In this document: positions 5,002 to 5,886 of the stretch, in pieces
How the letters are laid out: every line of letters begins with the position of its first letter
Position numbering within the stretch: position 1 is the stretch's first letter
DNA from: Myxococcales bacterium UBA1238
GTDB lineage: Bacteria > Myxococcota_A > Bradymonadia > UBA7976 > UBA1532
Reading direction: 5' to 3'
Length of the DNA stretch: 5,886 nucleotides
NCBI GenBank assembly: GCA_002309015.1
Contig: DBWM01000006.1
Span: forward strand, 1 to 5,886
The notes under the pieces: model-generated
Database searches by the model: none
Told to the model about the DNA's origin: nothing
The model's input: only the letters and a program-made list of their open reading frames with translations
Translations under genes and position numbers: made by a program

Positions 5002-5886
5002 ATGCACGCACCGAAACGCATTCCCAGGCGCAACGATTCTGCGCCCAAAACCACAAGCTTTGACGCCTCTGAAAGCGGACGCGTGATCGCCCGCAAGGGC
5101 CCCGTGGTCACCGTCGAAACCGCAAACGGCGTTTTTGACTGCGAAGGCCGGGGACCTGGAAAAAAAGCGGTTGTAGGCGACATCGTGCGCTACGCGCTCG
5201 GCTGCGAAACGGGCCTCGCCGAAGGTCTCGTGACCGCCATCGCCGATCGCAAAAACGCCCTCGTCCGATCCGACGCCCTTTCGAGAAAGCCCCAGGCTTT
5301 GGCCGCAAACGTGGATCGCCTCTACATCGTGGTCGCCCTCGAACCGCCTATGCGCCCCGGTCTCATCGATCGCTACCTGGTCGCCGCCCACGCTCAGGGC
5401 TTCGAGGCGAGCATCGTCTACAACAAATGGGATCTCGTGGACGACCCCGAGCTCGAAGATGAGATCCGCGAAGATTTGGAGATCTACCCCGATCTGGGCT
5501 ACCCCGTTTACTTCGCGAGCGCCGAAAACGGCGAAGGCCTCGATGCCTTAAAGCGCGCCCTCGCCGGCGAATGCAGCATCTTTGTGGGCCACTCGGGCGT
5601 GGGAAAGACGAGCCTCTTGAACAAACTGGCCCCCGGCCTCGATTTGCGCGTGCAGGATTTGAGCCCCGCAAGCGGTCGCGGCCAACATACGACCACCGCC
5701 GCCGCCCTCTTCCATCTCCCCAGCGGCGGCGATCTGATCGACAGCCCCGGTATCCGCGGATTCGGCCTCTGGGAAATGGATCCCGATGAACTCCGCCTGC
5801 ATTTTGTGGAGTTCGCCGATTTTGCCGAAGAATGCCGCTTCCACAACTGCCGCCATCTGGCCGAGCCCGGCTGCGCCATCAAAGCC
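5002..5886 (+). CDS. rsgA: Ribosome small subunit-dependent GTPase A (partial, 3' end outside the window)
   Basis: RsgA (YjeQ) is a GTPase that binds the 30S subunit late in its assembly and releases the RbfA maturation factor on GTP hydrolysis. The window holds 295 codons, all open, with no stop before the right edge; E. coli RsgA has 350 residues, so roughly the last 50 are missing. The N-terminal OB fold spans about residues 25-85 (SGRVIARKGPVVTVE, VVGDIVRY). The GTPase motifs are in circularly permuted order: G4 NKWD (141-144), G5 SAENG (173-177), G1 GHSGVGKTS (196-204), G2 in HTTT (229-232) and G3 DSPG (247-250). The zinc site has the family pattern C-x4-C-x-H-x5-C with C278, C283, H285 and C291. 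The ATG at 5002 starts at the right place, although its Shine-Dalgarno is poor: AAAGG is 16 nt away. It is transcribed divergently from the acetyltransferase cluster. Confidence 0.95.
   Translation, partial: MHAPKRIPRRNDSAPKTTSFDASESGRVIARKGPVVTVETANGVFDCEGRGPGKKAVVGDIVRYALGCETGLAEGLVTAIADRKNALVRSDALSRKPQALAANVDRLYIVVALEPPMRPGLIDRYLVAAHAQGFEASIVYNKWDLVDDPELEDEIREDLEIYPDLGYPVYFASAENGEGLDALKRALAGECSIFVGHSGVGKTSLLNKLAPGLDLRVQDLSPASGRGQHTTTAAALFHLPSGGDLIDSPGIRGFGLWEMDPDELRLHFVEFADFAEECRFHNCRHLAEPGCAIKA

Noticed and set aside
4972..5856. Several open frames on the minus strand across rsgA (for example 4972-5391 and 5548-5856)
   Set aside because: They lie antisense to an unmistakable rsgA frame, encode low-complexity Arg/Gly/Ala-rich sequence with no recognisable domain, and are expected by-products of G/C-rich third positions.

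Overview
The window looks like a stretch of an ordinary, fairly GC-rich Gram-negative chromosome. RsgA ends its visible part with a proteobacterial-style G3 and zinc-site region. One exported protein has a lipobox and another a Sec-type signal peptide, and third codon positions are rich in G/C. I cannot name a genus. There is no tRNA, rRNA, CRISPR array, transposase, integrase or insertion-sequence end that I can support.

Layout: six genes lie on the minus strand and one partial gene lies on the plus strand. Reading the minus strand in its direction of transcription, from right to left, a compact four-gene cluster comes first: an N-acetyltransferase fused to a C-terminal zinc ribbon (4852-3971), a RimJ/RimL-like acetyltransferase (3971-3447), a small cysteine-rich DUF3795-type protein (3450-3130) and a second RimJ/RimL-like acetyltransferase (3120-2668). 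Their junctions are TGATG, ATGA and a 9-nt gap, so they are very probably one translationally coupled operon. A possible imperfect terminator follows.

Next come two envelope proteins: a signal-peptide-bearing ankyrin-repeat protein (2525-1518) and a lipoprotein-type serpin (1457-36). They are separated by 60 nt that hold a strong GC-rich hairpin without a U tract. The ankyrin protein probably acts as a periplasmic binding scaffold. The serpin has a complete-looking inhibitory hinge and a small-residue (Ala-Ser) predicted scissile bond, which suggests an anchored inhibitor of elastase-like serine proteases. Any functional link between the two rests on position only.

Divergent from the acetyltransferase cluster, on the plus strand, starts rsgA (5002 to beyond the right edge), the circularly permuted GTPase of 30S subunit maturation. 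The 149-nt spacer between the divergent starts carries a repeated TTTRAG-CCCWAA motif and inverted copies of its first half, the only candidate regulatory structure seen there.

No unprecedented multi-gene system is evident. The points most worth following are the serpin reactive loop, the coupled acetyltransferase/DUF3795/zinc-ribbon cluster, and the repeats in the divergent spacer.
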